From: Vitrella brassicaformis
Lineage: Eukaryota; Sar; Vitrellaceae
Assembly: GCA_001179505.1 (NCBI GenBank)
Contig: CDMY01000529.1
Location: 1 to 57,226, forward strand
DNA length: 57,226 bases
Direction: 5' to 3'
Shown here: in pieces, positions 32,546 through 45,130 of the stretch
How positions within the stretch are numbered: position 1 is the first letter of the stretch
How the letters are laid out: each line of letters begins with the position of its first letter
Program-made: the position numbers and the translations under genes
Notes under the pieces: model-generated
Told to the model about the DNA's origin: nothing
Databases searched by the model: none
The model's input: only the letters and a program-made list of their open reading frames with translations

Positions 32546-33302
32546 TGGCTGGATAGATAGCCGAGGGGAGGGCGGTGCGTGGCTGTCCATGTCTGTGTGT
32601 GTGTCTGTCTACGGCACTGTTTTTGGTCTGGTGGTTTGGATTGGAGAGAGTCCGTGTCAGATTTGGCGCGTCTGGTGACACGTCTCATCTTGATGGCGTC
32701 TGGCTCTGTGTGTGCGGGCGCATTCAGCCATTTTGCAATGAGTGACCGTTTTCGACTTCCATCAGCTCTTCCTCTCCTGCCGATCATGTCCTGCCGGCAG
32801 ACGCGGAGCACGTAGGCAGCGGTCCGCCTATGTGCTCTCCGTCTGCTTGCGCGACAGTATCGACAGTGGAGAAGCCGGTGCATCAATATGTATCATCAAT
32901 CAGGGTGCGTTGCAAGTCTCATTCACATCTCTCATTGGATCATGAGATCAGACAACCTCCCTCCCTCCCTCCCTCCCCTCAATGACATTGTCAATGCCTC
33001 GTGCTGTCTGCGTCTGATATCATCTCTTCTCATCTCATCTCATCTCTCAGGCATCTATCTAAATGTCCCCCCTCCCTCCCTCCCTGGCTCATCCAAGTGA
33101 GTCATCATCTCTCACCAACCCCTCCACAACACAGACAGGCACACAGGCACACACACACACAACGCATCAATGACTGAAACACTCGACACATCTCTCTCTC
33201 TCTTGAATCAATCAACCAGTGGGATGACACTCGCAGCCAACGACACGCCCGCCACACACACGACCCACAGCACATTGTCATATGACGTCACGGATTTCAC
33301 AG
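32546..33302. other. Convergent intergenic region
   Basis: Lies between the stops of AP-4 beta (+) and the cyclophilin (-). It holds (CTCC)n, (TCTCA)n and (CA)n simple repeats; no gene seen. Confidence 0.45.
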
Positions 33303-35305
33303 TCACGACACAGTCGTCTTGGGGCTCGACGGCGACGGGATGAGTGGCGGAATTGGCGGCGACGATTTGCTCTCTGAGGGAGGGGCGGGGGTAGGGGTAG
33401 GGGAGGGCGAGGGGCTTGGGGCGGGAGAAGGCTGTTGCTGCTGCTGCTGCTGGGCTCCAGTTCTGAAGTTGGTGAGCAGGTCGGCGAACGAGCTGGTCTT
33501 GGGCTTGACGAGGTTCTCCAGGCCCTCACGCACCACCACACGGTCGATGAAGTCGCCCTCCTGCAGGAAAGGCGTGATCTCCTCCATACCGTCCACCACA
33601 TAGCCGAACACGCTGTACCGACCGTCGAGCACCTGGGCTCCCTGAATGAATGATCAATCAATGAATCAATGACACACACACGCGTCCGTCTGCTGCCTCC
33701 GGTGGGGTGGGTGTGCGGTTGTGTCTGTCGGACCTCCTGCAGTTGTCCCATCTTGGCGGGTGGCTGCTGCGTCCTCAGCCAGAAAAATTCGCTGGAGCCG
33801 CCGTTGGGATCGTCGGGGGGGTGCGCCAAGGCCAACGCACCCTATACCACCACACACAACACAACACAAGACCCGTTCACCCACACCCACACAGACATGC
33901 AGCAACACACCTGCACAGTGAAAGAGGTGAGTGGCCGCTTCTTGCGTGTGTTGGCGTCGAAGTTGTCGTCGCCATAGGTGAGGACGCCTTTGCGCTGCGA
34001 CCGGTCGGAGGGGAGCCGGATGGAGGCGAACGGCAGGGAGGGGTAGTCGTCGTCGACGGCGGGGTCGAAGCGCATCACCTCGAGCGGCACCTTGCGCAGC
34101 CGGCCAGTGGAGGGATCCACAAAACCCTCCTTGTAACGGCCACCTGCACACACCACACGCACACACAGGTCCATCCATCCATCCATTCATCAATGCTGCC
34201 TCTGCGTGTGCTGTCCGCCTGTCTGTGTGTGGAGGTGAGGCGCACCGATAACAGTTTGGAAGGACACAGGTCTCTCGTTGATGGCGCTTTCGTCGGGGCC
34301 GCCTGACTCTGTTAGCAGAGTGGTCTCGACGGCGGGTGGCTTCTCTGTGACGTTGGACAGGACGATGGGCAGATCGTTGTAGAAGCCCCGCACGGCCAGC
34401 TCCAGGAAGTTGCCCGCCGTCACGGGCGCACTGTACCCGTCAAGCACTATCGTCAAGTTGCCTAAACCCACACACACAACACAGCATGCGCCACCTCTCC
34501 CTCCCCCCTCTCCCTCCCCAGCTGACTGACCAAGAAAAGACGGATCGTCAGTGTTGATGACCCGTTTCCTGCCCGTCTCGACGTTGACATTAGGGTTGAC
34601 GGGCCGATCGCCATTGGCCTGTGTCTGGTTGATGACCAGGGTGAGCAGGGGAGGAGAGCCCTTGCGTCTGAAGAGGATGTCGACGGTGGCGCGGCCGAGC
34701 AGTCTGGGGAAGCGCTCGAACTCGTCTCGCTCCGGCACGCCGTAGGGGTAGTCCTTGACCTTGAGCGTGGCGATGTTCTGCAGGTGGTACAAACCGTCAT
34801 CGGCCGCATCGATGGCCGACGGGATGAAACCGTTCTCCAAGTACTGCATAGGCACAGACGCACACAATGGACACACAGACATGACACGGTGTGTGTGATC
34901 TGGATGGCTCGGTGTGTGTGTGGTTGCCGAGCTGACGATGGATGCGTTTTTGAGAGCCATTTTGAGGTCTTCGATCTGCCCCTCGCCGAATGCGAATCGC
35001 CTGATGGTGACGTCGCTGGGGTCCATCTCGCGGAAGGTCGGCTGCAGCTCGCTCCGGCGACTCTCGACCAGCGAACGGGCCTTCTGCAGGCAGGCACGAG
35101 TCACAGACGATGCGATACAGAAAAGACGATGGCGTGTGTGGGGGTGTGTGTGTGTGTATGTGTTGGTGTGCATCTGACTTACCCTGAGGCTGTCGATGTA
35201 TTTCTGCGGGACTGTGACGTCACTGTCGGCTGTCGTGTTGACATTCCTCAGGTCACTGATAAGGGTCAGCTCGCGCTCGAGCGTCTGCACACACACACAC
35301 ACACG

Positions 35306-35365
<60 letters not shown>

Positions 35366-36138
35366 GCACACACACGCACACACACACAAACATAGGCAGA
35401 TGCGACCCATGTGAGTCTGTCTGTCTGTGTGTCTGTCTGTGAAGGGCGGTGCGGTGGATGGCTGTACAGTACCTGCACGAGCGGTTCGACCCTCGAGGTG
35501 AGTGGGAGGGTCTGGAGGAGCATTGCGCTGGGCTGTGGGGGATAGGGGAGGTTGAAGGGGAACGACGACAGAAACGAATCACCACTCGACTTCTCTTCAA
35601 ATCCCTGACCATGTTGCAACCACCAGACACACACATGACGCTCCTGTCTGTCTGTCTGTCTGATTGGTCAGCTGACCTCTCCCCCCAGGAGGCGTTGCAG
35701 GAACGCCGGCAGCGCCGCATCCGCCCCGCCCGCCCCTCCAGCCACCGGCAATGCCGCCGCGCTTCCCACCACAAACCTCATGAGCCGCTGCCGGATGGCC
35801 TCACGCCGACTGTCCAACTCAGTCGATGCATCCTCCTCAGAACCGCCTGCGGCCGTCCTGATGAGCCCTGCTGCTCGCCTCCTGAAGGGCGTCAGCTCAC
35901 ACGACGGCCGTGAGTGCCGCCACGTGTCGAAAGAGCGTGAGGTCACCACCACAGGTGGTGTGATGGGTTGGCTGAGGAATGCGGCCGCTGCTGCAGCTGC
36001 AGCGGTGTTTGGTCTCGCTGTGCGGTGGGTAGCCGTCCTCATCCATTGCCGTGCGGACGTTGTCGTTGCCTGTTGGCAGCTCAGCAGAGCCGTGACGAAC
36101 AGAGTGAAGCTGCCTCGCAGCAGGCGCATCATCGGCAT
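33303..36138 (-). CDS. CYP38: CYP38/TLP40-type thylakoid-lumen cyclophilin
   Basis: Nine exons (36138-35677, 35604-35473, 35284-35183, 35083-34937, 34843-34531, 34461-34246, 34143-33911, 33841-33734, 33641-33303) give 2052 nt, 683 aa. Plant CYP38 is a lumenal factor for photosystem II assembly with a helical N-terminal domain on a divergent cyclophilin barrel. Matching segments are DGYSAPVTAGNFLELAVRGF, EGFVDPSTGRLRKVPLEVM, NGGSSEFFWL, LDGRYSVFGYVVDG and GLENLVKP. The FHR-type catalytic arginine is missing (FYNDLPIVLSN), as in CYP38, so it is probably not an active prolyl isomerase. The leader looks tripartite: a signal peptide (MPMMRLLRGSFTLFVTALLS), an Arg/Ser/Ala-rich transit region, and a second hydrophobic segment (RFVVGSAAALPVAGG) ending near ADAA for lumen entry. 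A Q7 and Pro/Ser tail closes the protein. Confidence 0.9.
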
Positions 36139-36502
36139 GACCCACAGCCGCTCCCGCGCCGGTGCACACGACGATGCAGAAGCTGCAGATCCCGAGATCT
36201 CTTCGTTGTCAGCGCTCGTCGCGCGGCAATGGCCTCATGACTGCATTCTCTCTCACAATCAGCAGCGGAGAAAGGATGGTCGAATCGACGTGCCACGAGC
36301 CAGAATCAAGGCTCGGTAGGCAGCCTCAAGCTTGGATCTGCACAGATCTTGGAGAAAACTGAGCTCGCCACTGCGAGCTTTGCAAAAACCTGGCCGCGAA
36401 CCGCAGATTTTTGTTGGTCTAATTGTTGTCGAGGAGGGCGAGCATTCCAGCCGCCGCTACCTATTCATCGTATCGTATCGTGTTGGGCATATCACATCGG
36501 AG
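36139..36502. promoter_or_regulatory. Divergent upstream region (CYP38 / GST-like)
   Basis: The 364 bp between divergent start codons must carry both promoters. No known element was recognised. Confidence 0.35.
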
Positions 36503-39015
36503 ATGCTGCCGATGTATGGCTACCCGACGGGCGGCGTGCCCTCCCTGGCGGACAGCGGCGTGTACCCTGGCGCCCCGCCCATCCCTCCAGTGGGCGGCGG
36601 GATGCCCATGATCGGGGTGAGCACATACACACGCACCGGAAGCGCGTCATGGCGGGGGGAGGGAAGATAGATGAGATGGCGGGGATGGTGGCGAGATCTG
36701 TCGGTGTGGATGGATGGATGGATCTGGATGGCTGTGTGCTGTGCAGCGGGGCTACGTGCGTTCGCGGATCAGCATCGGAAAGGTCACCCTGCAGTACTTC
36801 GACCTCGGTAAGTAAGGAGATGGGATGGGAGGAACGGAAGGGGCATCCATGGAGCGAGGGATGGATCTGGCTCTCTCTACCCTGTTCATTGTGTTGTGTT
36901 GTGCTGCGGCGTGTGTGTGTGCAGGCAAGTACCTCGGACGTGGCGGGTGCGTTCCCACAACTCTACCTACACAGCTCAACATCACAACACCACAACACAC
37001 ACACACACGCACCGTCCCTCCATCTAGCCATGGACGTCTGTGTGTGCGCGCGTGTGTGTGTGTTCCACCATCCATCCATCCACCAGAGCGTTGCGCGTGA
37101 TGATGTTGGGTTACGATTTGGACTTCACCTGGGACAAGGTGGACTTCGGCGACTGGGAGGCCAAGCTCAAGGCCGAGGCCCTCCAGCACAATCCATCCGG
37201 CAAACTACCCATCCTCTGGCACAATGTACGTTCGCACCGAGGGGGGAGGGGGGAGGGGGGATGGGGAAAGGGGGTGCCATGCGCACCTGTGTGTGTGTGT
37301 GGATCTCTCTCTCTCTCTCTCTNNNNNNNNNNNNNNNNNNNNNNNNNNNNNNNNNNNNNNNNNNNNNNNNNNNNNNNNNNNNNNNNNNNNNNNNNNNNNN
37401 NNNNNNNNNNNNNNNNNNNNNNNNNNNNNNNNNNNNNNNNNNNNNNNNNNNNNNNNNNNNNNNNNNNNNNNNNNNNNNNNNNNNNNNNNNNNNNNNNNNN
37501 NNNNNNNNNNNNNNNNNNNNNNNNNNNNNNNNNNNNNNNNNNNNNNNNNNNNNNNNNNNNNNNNNNNNNNNNNNNNNNNNNNNNNNNNNNNNNNNNNNNN
37601 NNNNNNNNNNNNNNNNNNNNNNCCCCCCCCCCCCCCCTGTTACCTGTCTGTGGTGTCTGTGTCAGCATGGACGCCAACCTCGACTCCTACGGCGACATGA
37701 TAGTGCGAAATCCACCACAGCACCACCCCTTCCCCCCCACACACAACCACACGCCTTTGAGCGGGTGCATTGACATCTGCGGCTGTGTGTGTTGATTGAT
37801 GTGGGGTGCGTCCGTCCGTCCGTCAGGCTGAGAAGGTTGCGGAGTGGCGCGACTCGTGGTCCCGGGCCTTCTCGTGCCGCGACGAAAACGACGCTTCCTA
37901 CCAGCAATACCTGGTAGCAGGCACACCTCCCTCCCCGAACCCTTGCCCCTCTCCCACCCCGATACGCAATCACACGCTGAATGTGTGTGTCTGTGTGACG
38001 TCCATGTGTGTGTGTGTGTATCGCATCTGTCTGTCTGTGTGTCAGGGTGAGCGTGAGAACTGGTACGACACGATGGAGAAGTCGTTCGGCAAGTGTTTTG
38101 CGTCCTACCCCGACGGCATGGTGCCCATGCCCATCATCAGGTCAGTCAGTCAGTACTCAGGCGAGAAATGAAATGCGCACCACACAACACAACTTGTATG
38201 GTGCATCTATCTATCTTTGTGGGTGTCATGTGGTGTGTTCTCAGTGGGAAGGAGCCTGCGATGGGTGAGTTCTTCCTGTGGGCGATGATCTACGACGACC
38301 TCGCCCTCTGCGGACACCACGGTGACCCCCTCAACTCCACACACGACAACTACAAACTGCTCAAGGTAGGTAACGAACCAACCACCCTTCACCATCCCTC
38401 CGCACAGCCCCCTGCCCCACCCACAGCCCACCCATCCGTCTCATCACATCACTCTCTGTGCCTATGGTTATGGTGTGTGATGCGACACAGGCGTTGTTTC
38501 AGACCATCAAGAGGCACCCCCGCATCATCGAAATGATCGAGGACGCCCAGAAGCGCGACGAGCAGGCCCAGGCCCAGGTCGGCGGGGGCGACGGCCAGCA
38601 GTACCAGCAGCAGGCGGCCATGATTCCCCAGCAGCTCGACTACGGCACCTACATGCAGATGCAGCAGATGCAGCAGATACAGCAGATGCCGCCCATCCCC
38701 ATCGAGCAGGCCAAACTCGCCCAGGCCACCGCCAACGGCCAGCCCCAGCAGCCCGCACCATTCGCCACGTTCCCCGGCATGCCGATGCCCATGGGCGTGG
38801 GCATGCAGGGGGGCTTCTACGCGCCGCCCCCGCCACCCATGGGCATGGGCTTCGCCCCGCCCCCGGGTGCGTTCCCGCCGATGGCCGCTGCCCCCCCGAT
38901 GCCGATGCCGCCTTACGGCGGGGCGGTGGCGGTGCCGCAGCAGGTGCTGCCGGCCGCGGAGGCGCCGAAGGGGGAGGGGGAGGGCAAGGGGGGCGCTGAG
39001 CAGGGCACCAACTAA
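36503..39015 (+). CDS. GST-like (thioredoxin-fold) protein with Met/Gln/Pro-rich tail, interrupted by assembly gap
   Basis: Exons visible: 36503-36616, 36747-36807, 36925-36946, 37087-37225, [gap], 37666-37702, 37827-37913, 38046-38140, 38245-38365, 38491-39015. The N-terminal domain (ISIGKVTLQYFDLGKYLGR, LGYDLDFTWDKVDFGDWEAK, NPSGKLPILWHN) follows the beta-alpha-beta pattern of glutathione transferases, including the conserved K-L-P-I-L. The C-terminal helical domain ends with EPAMGEFFLWAMIYDDLALC, like the GST C-domain core. A tail of about 150 residues is rich in Met, Gln, Pro and Gly. Reading phase shows that exon 37087-37225 (phase 0) cannot join 37666-37702 (needs phase 2), so at least one more exon is hidden in the N run. 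Catalysis is unproven. Confidence 0.68.
37323..37622. other. Assembly gap (N run)
   Basis: Three hundred N, probably an arbitrary placeholder, bordered by a (CT)n repeat on the left and a run of about 15 C on the right. It lies within the GST-like gene and must contain coding sequence. Confidence 0.98.
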
Positions 39016-40600
39016 CCTACCAACACACACATACACCCATAGATAGCATTAGATAGAGAGACGTAGAGAGAGACCGACCTATTGCAGCGGGGGAGGGGAG
39101 GGGTGGGTGAGTTGGCGGGGCGGAGGGATGGCAGGCAGACAGACAGACAGGCAAACCAATCTCTGCATATGCTTCTGCGTGTGCCTACCGTAGTGCATTC
39201 TTGCATTCTTGTTGTTAGTTTGTCGCACTATTGACCGGTTTTGATTTGATTTGATTTGATTTGATGGATGGATGGATGGATCTCTTGGTGGCGGCGTAGT
39301 CTGTCTGGTTGAGAGAGGAGGAACCCTGAAGGGGACAAGGAGAGATCGTGGATGAGTGGATGGATGGATGGATGAAGCGGCTGCTTTTGAGCGCGCTCTT
39401 CCTTCCCCTGCCCCTTCCACCTTCCACGTCGATTGCGCACATTTCCTTTCTTTCCTTCTCACTTTCTGAATGCGGATGGCCGGCTTGACGTCTTTCTCCC
39501 TCTGTCTCTGTCTTTCCTCCCCGATTCATTCATGCCATGAATGAATGCCATGGATGGATGGTTCATGATCCTAGTACCCAGTATCCCAGTATCCTGTCTG
39601 TCTGCCCCATGTCAAGCTAGGAAAGTCGGTGGCGCGGCGAGCACAACACGCCCTGTCAACACATTGTCGCCATCCGACAGAGACAGAGAGAGAGAGAGTT
39701 CTTACCTAGTTCAGACACTGAGAGATGGCTGCATCGATGGCCGCACTCTAACCACACACCCACACACCTACGGACAGACTGGCAACAGACAGATGATATG
39801 GATGAATCCTTACCTGCGTCTGTGGTGCCTGGATTGTATGGTTTCTCTCCCTCTCTCTCTGTCTGTGTGTGTGTGTGTGTGTGCGTGTCTGCCTGCCTGC
39901 CTGCCTGTCTGTGCAGCATACATAGCTAGAGTCAGAACGAATTCGATGACTCGACGTAGATACTACTGACTCCCTACTGCCTGCCTGGCTCCCTCCCTGC
40001 CTACCTGCCTACCTGCATACATTGATTGATGTCTGGATGATGATGTGCGTGTGTGTGTGTGGATGGGCTGGATGGATGGATGGATCACCGAGATTCGAGA
40101 GAGAGCGAGCCAGAGAACAGCAGACAGACAGACAGACAGACAGACAGACACCACGCGCCCACAGCGGGAAGAGGACTGGCCTGGTAGTCATTCACACCCA
40201 CCCCACACACACACACACAGATAGAGAGATAGAAAAGACAGGCGGCTGATTTGATGATACATGCCGCAAATGGATGGATGGATGAATGGCTGCATGGCTG
40301 CATGTACGTCGTGTGTGCGAGAGCGGACCGGATCGGATGGCATGCATCGCGTGTGTTGACTGACTGGACGGACCTCGCTCGTGGCGCTGAAGTGAAAAGC
40401 TGCGGTCGATGGACAATTGTCGATGGATGGATGGCGGCACTGCAGTGCAGATGATCCAAATGACATTCCTGCACAACTACCCATGCGATCCTATCGCTCT
40501 GCCTGGCATTTCTCGTCCCTCTGCCCTCCTCCTTCAGCGATCACGCTCGAGCTCGCAGCGCGATCTCGCCGCATCTGTGATCTCTCCTTCCCGGTTCGCC
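39016..40600. other. Intergenic region of simple repeats
   Basis: No gene is supported in this 1.6 kb stretch. It contains (TTGAT)n at about 39240-39264, (GGAT)n at several points, (CTGC)n near 39891-39908 and (GACA)n at about 40121-40150. Open frames are translations of these repeats. The right end holds the 5' UTR of the ERMP1-like gene. Confidence 0.5.
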
Positions 40601-43600
40601 ATGGTCCGTCGGCGGCCTGCAACCGACTCGTCAAGTGCAGGTGCAGCCCTCCTGAGCGGCGACTCCGTCAGCGATTCGCCATCTCTATCTCCATCTCCCC
40701 AGCAGCAGCAGCTTCCCCCAGGGCAAGGCTCCCGCCGGCCACGTATCCGCCTCCCCCCCTTCATCCCCAGATCCGTCTCGTCATGGTCGCCGACAGTGGC
40801 CTTGCTGCTCATGACATCTCTCATGGTCACTCTGGTGCTCATCGGCCACAGGCGCCTGCCCAGGGCGCTCAAGGCGTCAAAATCGGCGCCGTCACAGTTC
40901 TCTGGGGAGCGTGCCCGTGGGTTCTTGTCAAAGCTGGTGGGTCTGGGGGTGCGGACGGTTGGCAGCAGGGCCAACGAGGTGGATGCGCCTCGGCTGCTGG
41001 TGGACGAGGTGCGGCGGATTGAGAGCGACGCGCGGCTGCTGCACCGCGACGCGGGCGAGAAGTGGCGCGTGGAGGTGTCGGTGTGGTCCAACTACTCAGG
41101 CGCGTTCCACCTCGACTACTCAGGAGGCATGCAGGCCGTCTACGCCAACCTGACCAACGTGGTGGTGCTGGTGGAGCCCTCGATGGAGGGCATGGGTGTG
41201 GGAGGGGATGTGGAGCTGCCGGCCCTGCTGCTGTCGAGCCATTTCGACTCGGCGGTCGGGTCGGAGGGCGCGGCCGACGCGGGGAGCGGGATTGCCGTGC
41301 TGATCGAGGTGCTTCGGAATGTGCTGCACTCGCCGCCGCTGAGGATACCCATCATTTTCCTTTTCAACGGTCAGCAGGGTGGGTGGAGGGAGGGAGGGAG
41401 GGAGGGAGGCATCACGAGCCTCTGAGATATCTGAGTATGCCCACCACCGTGTGTCTGTCACTGCACTGTGTGTGCATATATATGTCCACTAGGTGGTGAG
41501 GAGGTGGGTCTGAAGGCGGCGCATGGGTTCATCACCTCCCACCCATGGGCGAAGCGGGTCGGGGGGTTCCTCAACCTGGAGGCAATGGGCTCCACCGGCA
41601 AGGCCCTCCTCTTCAACTCGGGTACCAAAGAAACAAAGACAGAAAGAGTGTGCGGTCGTTCTGCCCATTTCTTTCATTCCCTCCATCCATCTGGATACCT
41701 ACCGCACTCACTCACTCAGGTCGTGGTGGCTATGAGTGGGTGTCGGCTTACGCTCGTGCGTCAGAGGGCGCGACCTACCCCTACCCCTTCCACCCCCATG
41801 CGTCTGTGGTCGCTGAGGACATATTCAAAAACGGTCTCGTCCCGGGAGAGACCGACGCACGGTCAGTGGGGGTGGTGGTGGTGGGGGGCTCACCAGAGAA
41901 GGGCACCATCACGACGGTCGCCTACTTTTGTGGTTGTGTGTATGCGCCTCCCTCCCTCGCTGGCCTGGCAGGATTTATCGCATTGACGGCGGCCTGGTGG
42001 GGCTGGACTTTGCGTATGTGGGCGGGGGGTACAGCTACCACACGCCCAGGGACACCATCGAGAAGATACGGCCGGCCGCCCTCCAACACTATGGGGTCAG
42101 CTGATGAGTGCCATCCAGTCTGTCCATGCCTGGTTTGTTTGTTTGTTAGGACACCATATTGTCCCTGATTCACGAGATCGCCTACTCGCCGACGCCCATC
42201 CTGCGGCAACCGTCCCCCACGTCCCCCCAGCGCCGCACCGACGCCGTCTTCTTCACCGTGCCTCACCTGCTGGTGGTCGTGTACCCCAAATATGTCCATC
42301 TCATGCTCTTCGCCCTCGCCATGACGCTGCTGCTGCTCATGTCATTCATCGGTACACACGCCCCTGACGCACACGCTCTAGCAAGCTTCGTTGACTGCAT
42401 GGCATGGCTGCTGGTGTATTCTGGCTGGCTGCAGAGGGGACTGGTCCGCTGTCGCCCTTGGGCCTGGTTGCGGTGGTGTTCCAGCTGACGGGCATTGTGG
42501 CGTCGGTGCTGGTGTGTGGGTTTGGGGTAGGCGGCCTCATGTGGCTGGTGGGGCGGAGCCTGCGGTGGTTCGACAAGCCCTGGCTGGTGGGCGGCATGTT
42601 CGGCGTCACATCAATGGCCGTCATGCTCGCCATCCAACACATGTACCAGAACAAGTGAGTGAACCAGAGAGAGAGAGAGAGATCCCCACACACACTCTCG
42701 CTCATGTGTGCCTATCTATCGCTCCATCAGTCTCCGTCGCTTCATGGAGCGCCGGTCCAAGTCGCAGATTCAGGAGTCCACCAAGCCCCCCATCTCCCCG
42801 GCAGACACCAGCAAAGACGACACCGACAAGGACACCACCAACGCGGCGGCCGCAGCAGCCAAAGCCGACCTTCGCGAGCGGCGGGCAGCCATGCTGTGGG
42901 AGCGACGCGTCACCCGGCTCTCAGAACAGCACGTCTTCATGGCGGGGCAGACCCTCTGGCTCGCCGCCGCCACAGTGCTGATCGCCCGAGGCGTCGGGTC
43001 GGCCTACATGGCGCTCAGCTGGGTGCTGTGTCCGCTGGCCACGCGCCTGACCGCCCTCATCGTCTACACGTGCGACCCCCCCAGCCCCGACGACGAAGAC
43101 GACATCGATGCGCTGCAGGAGATGTCCTCGACCACACCCCCGGCACCAACAGGACCATCAGCGAGACAGCTGCAGCCACCGCCGGCAAGGCCACCCCCCA
43201 TCCCGGAAGACCATCCGTCAGAGACCGACCAGACCTTCCCCTACCCGCCGTCATCGTGCCCCGAGTCCAGCGACATCCCCAGGAGCTCACCCAAGCGGGC
43301 GACCTTCACGCCGAGAGTGGGCCCGCTGTCCTCTGGTGGGTCGTCGCGGCCAAGGTTCCGGCGTCGGCGGCTGGACCCGCTGAAGGTTGACGATCGCGGG
43401 TGGGTGGGCATGGCGACGGTGGTGGGCAACTGCGTGCCCTTCGTGCTGACCTTCCACACCATTGTGGGGGTGCTGGAGGTCTTCATCCCTGTCATGGGTG
43501 AGAGAGAGAGAGAGAGAGAGGAAGGGAGGGGGTGTGAGGTGTGCGGCTGTGTGTGTGTGTTGTGTTGTGTTGGGTGTGTGGTGTGTGTAGGTCGGTCCGT

Positions 43601-44938
43601 GACAGCTGTGCCGGCGGATGTGTTTCTTGGGTCGCTGGTGGGTCTGATGGGGGCGCTTCTGTCTCTGGTGCTGCTGACGCCCCTCCAGTACCTGTCGCAG
43701 CGGTCACGGAGGCGAGCCATCGACCTGCTCGGCCTCACAGCCATCGGTCGGTAGGGGAGGGAAACCAGAACAGACAGGGATGAAGAATCAGATCCGCGCT
43801 GTCTGACGATGGTCTGCGTGTCGATGGATGGTTGTGTGGGTGAGGATACATAGGCTGTGTGGTGTATGCCGTGTGGCGCGTCAAGGTGCCCTTCACGCTG
43901 GGGGCGCCCAAGCGGCTGCTCCTGACCCACTTCCAACGCAACTTCCACGCCCCCAATGGTGCACCCCACGAACGCGAATGCACACGTAGCCGTCCACCCA
44001 TCATGTTGTGTTGTTGTCAGGCACTGTCGACCACAGCGATGCCGGCATGTGGCTCCGCAGCCACGACGACGACGCCTTCCGAAGCCTCACACCCACACTG
44101 CCCTTCCTCGCACCCTCACCGTGCTCGACACCATCAGTGCCGCCCTTCGCCCTCCCCTCCCTCCCCTCCGACACCCCATGGACCCCAGAACTCGCCAGAA
44201 ACGCCACTTGTGGTGCCAGTCAAGACGGAGACGGCGATGGCGATGGAGACGGCGCACTGATACGTATACCGTCGAGCCCCAGGAGGGACTTCTTTATGTG
44301 GCCGTTCGGCTTTCCCAATCTGTTCCCCCACGAGCACTTGACACTGCTGCCGGCGCCGCACCCATTCCGCAATCTGTCGAGCGACTCGACGGCGGGGCAC
44401 CTCGGCACCAATGGCATGAGTGGGGGGCTGGTGAGGGTCAAAGATGTGCCAGTGGAGTACAGCGAGCAGGTGCCGCCGTTGCAGCTCACGTGGACACAGT
44501 CGCACAAGTGAGGAGACGACACACACATAACGGGGCACACGCAATAGATGCAGTCAGGGGCAGACGGTCAGAGCACCATGTGTGTGGGGGTGTCTCTTGT
44601 TGCGTCAGTGTGACGAGCAACGTGACACGTGTGTGGGTGTCGGTGAGGGGGTCGAATCGCATCGGGATGGCCCTGCAGGCGGAAGGGCTGCAGGGATGGT
44701 CCTTCGACGAGGCGCTGCCCAAGGCACGCACAAATTGCCATTGCCACTGGATCGGATTCGCAAGTGAGACAGACAGATAGACAGGGAGGGAGGGAGGGAC
44801 AGAAGGAGACAGTCACACTGACTGGTGGTTCCTTCCTCTTGGTGTGGTGTGTGCAGGAGGGCATGGCAGCGAGGCGATCGACTTCTGGGTCGACGTCAAG
44901 GACATAGACACGGTGAGAAAGGAGGCAGGTGGTATCAA

Positions 44939-44971
<33 letters not shown>

Positions 44972-45130
44972 TGTGTGCAGGTGACCATCAGCGCGACGAG
45001 CCACCACTTCAACTTGATCACCCCCCCGGTGGCCCAGCTGCTGGACAGGCTGCCGCCGTGGGTGGCCCCCACCCCATACACCGACCAGCACGCTGTGTGG
45101 AAGATACCCCTTCACACAGCAGCCGCCTGA
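40601..45130 (+). CDS. ERMP1: Endoplasmic reticulum metallopeptidase 1 (M28 family, ERMP1/FXNA-like)
   Basis: Thirteen exons: 40601-41369, 41493-41621, 41720-41861, 41972-42095, 42150-42351, 42435-42654, 42731-43497, 43591-43746, 43854-43958, 44021-44507, 44609-44763, 44857-44912, 44981-45130; 3462 nt, 1153 aa. A cytosolic Ser/Pro-rich head leads into a signal anchor (TVALLLMTSLMVTLVLIGH), then the lumenal zinc peptidase domain. The M28 ligand motifs are intact: SSHFDS (His 214, Asp 216), GAADAGSG, NGGEEVGLKAAHGF (general-base Glu pair), LEAMGSTG and YHTPRDT. Several membrane spans follow, then a C-terminal lumenal domain. It is a presumed ER-resident zinc aminopeptidase-type enzyme. ATG 40601 (GCCATGG) is preferred to an in-frame ATG 64 codons upstream, whose extra sequence is low in conservation-like features. 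Confidence 0.9.

Noticed and set aside
34190-35410. Long minus-strand ORF read straight through CYP38 introns
   Set aside because: It passes through (TG)n intron sequence; splicing at GT-AG sites gives the family-consistent protein instead.
38449-39036. Long minus-strand ORF opposite the GST-like tail
   Set aside because: Shadow of the repetitive GC-rich last exon; composition is low-complexity and there is no splice or start support.
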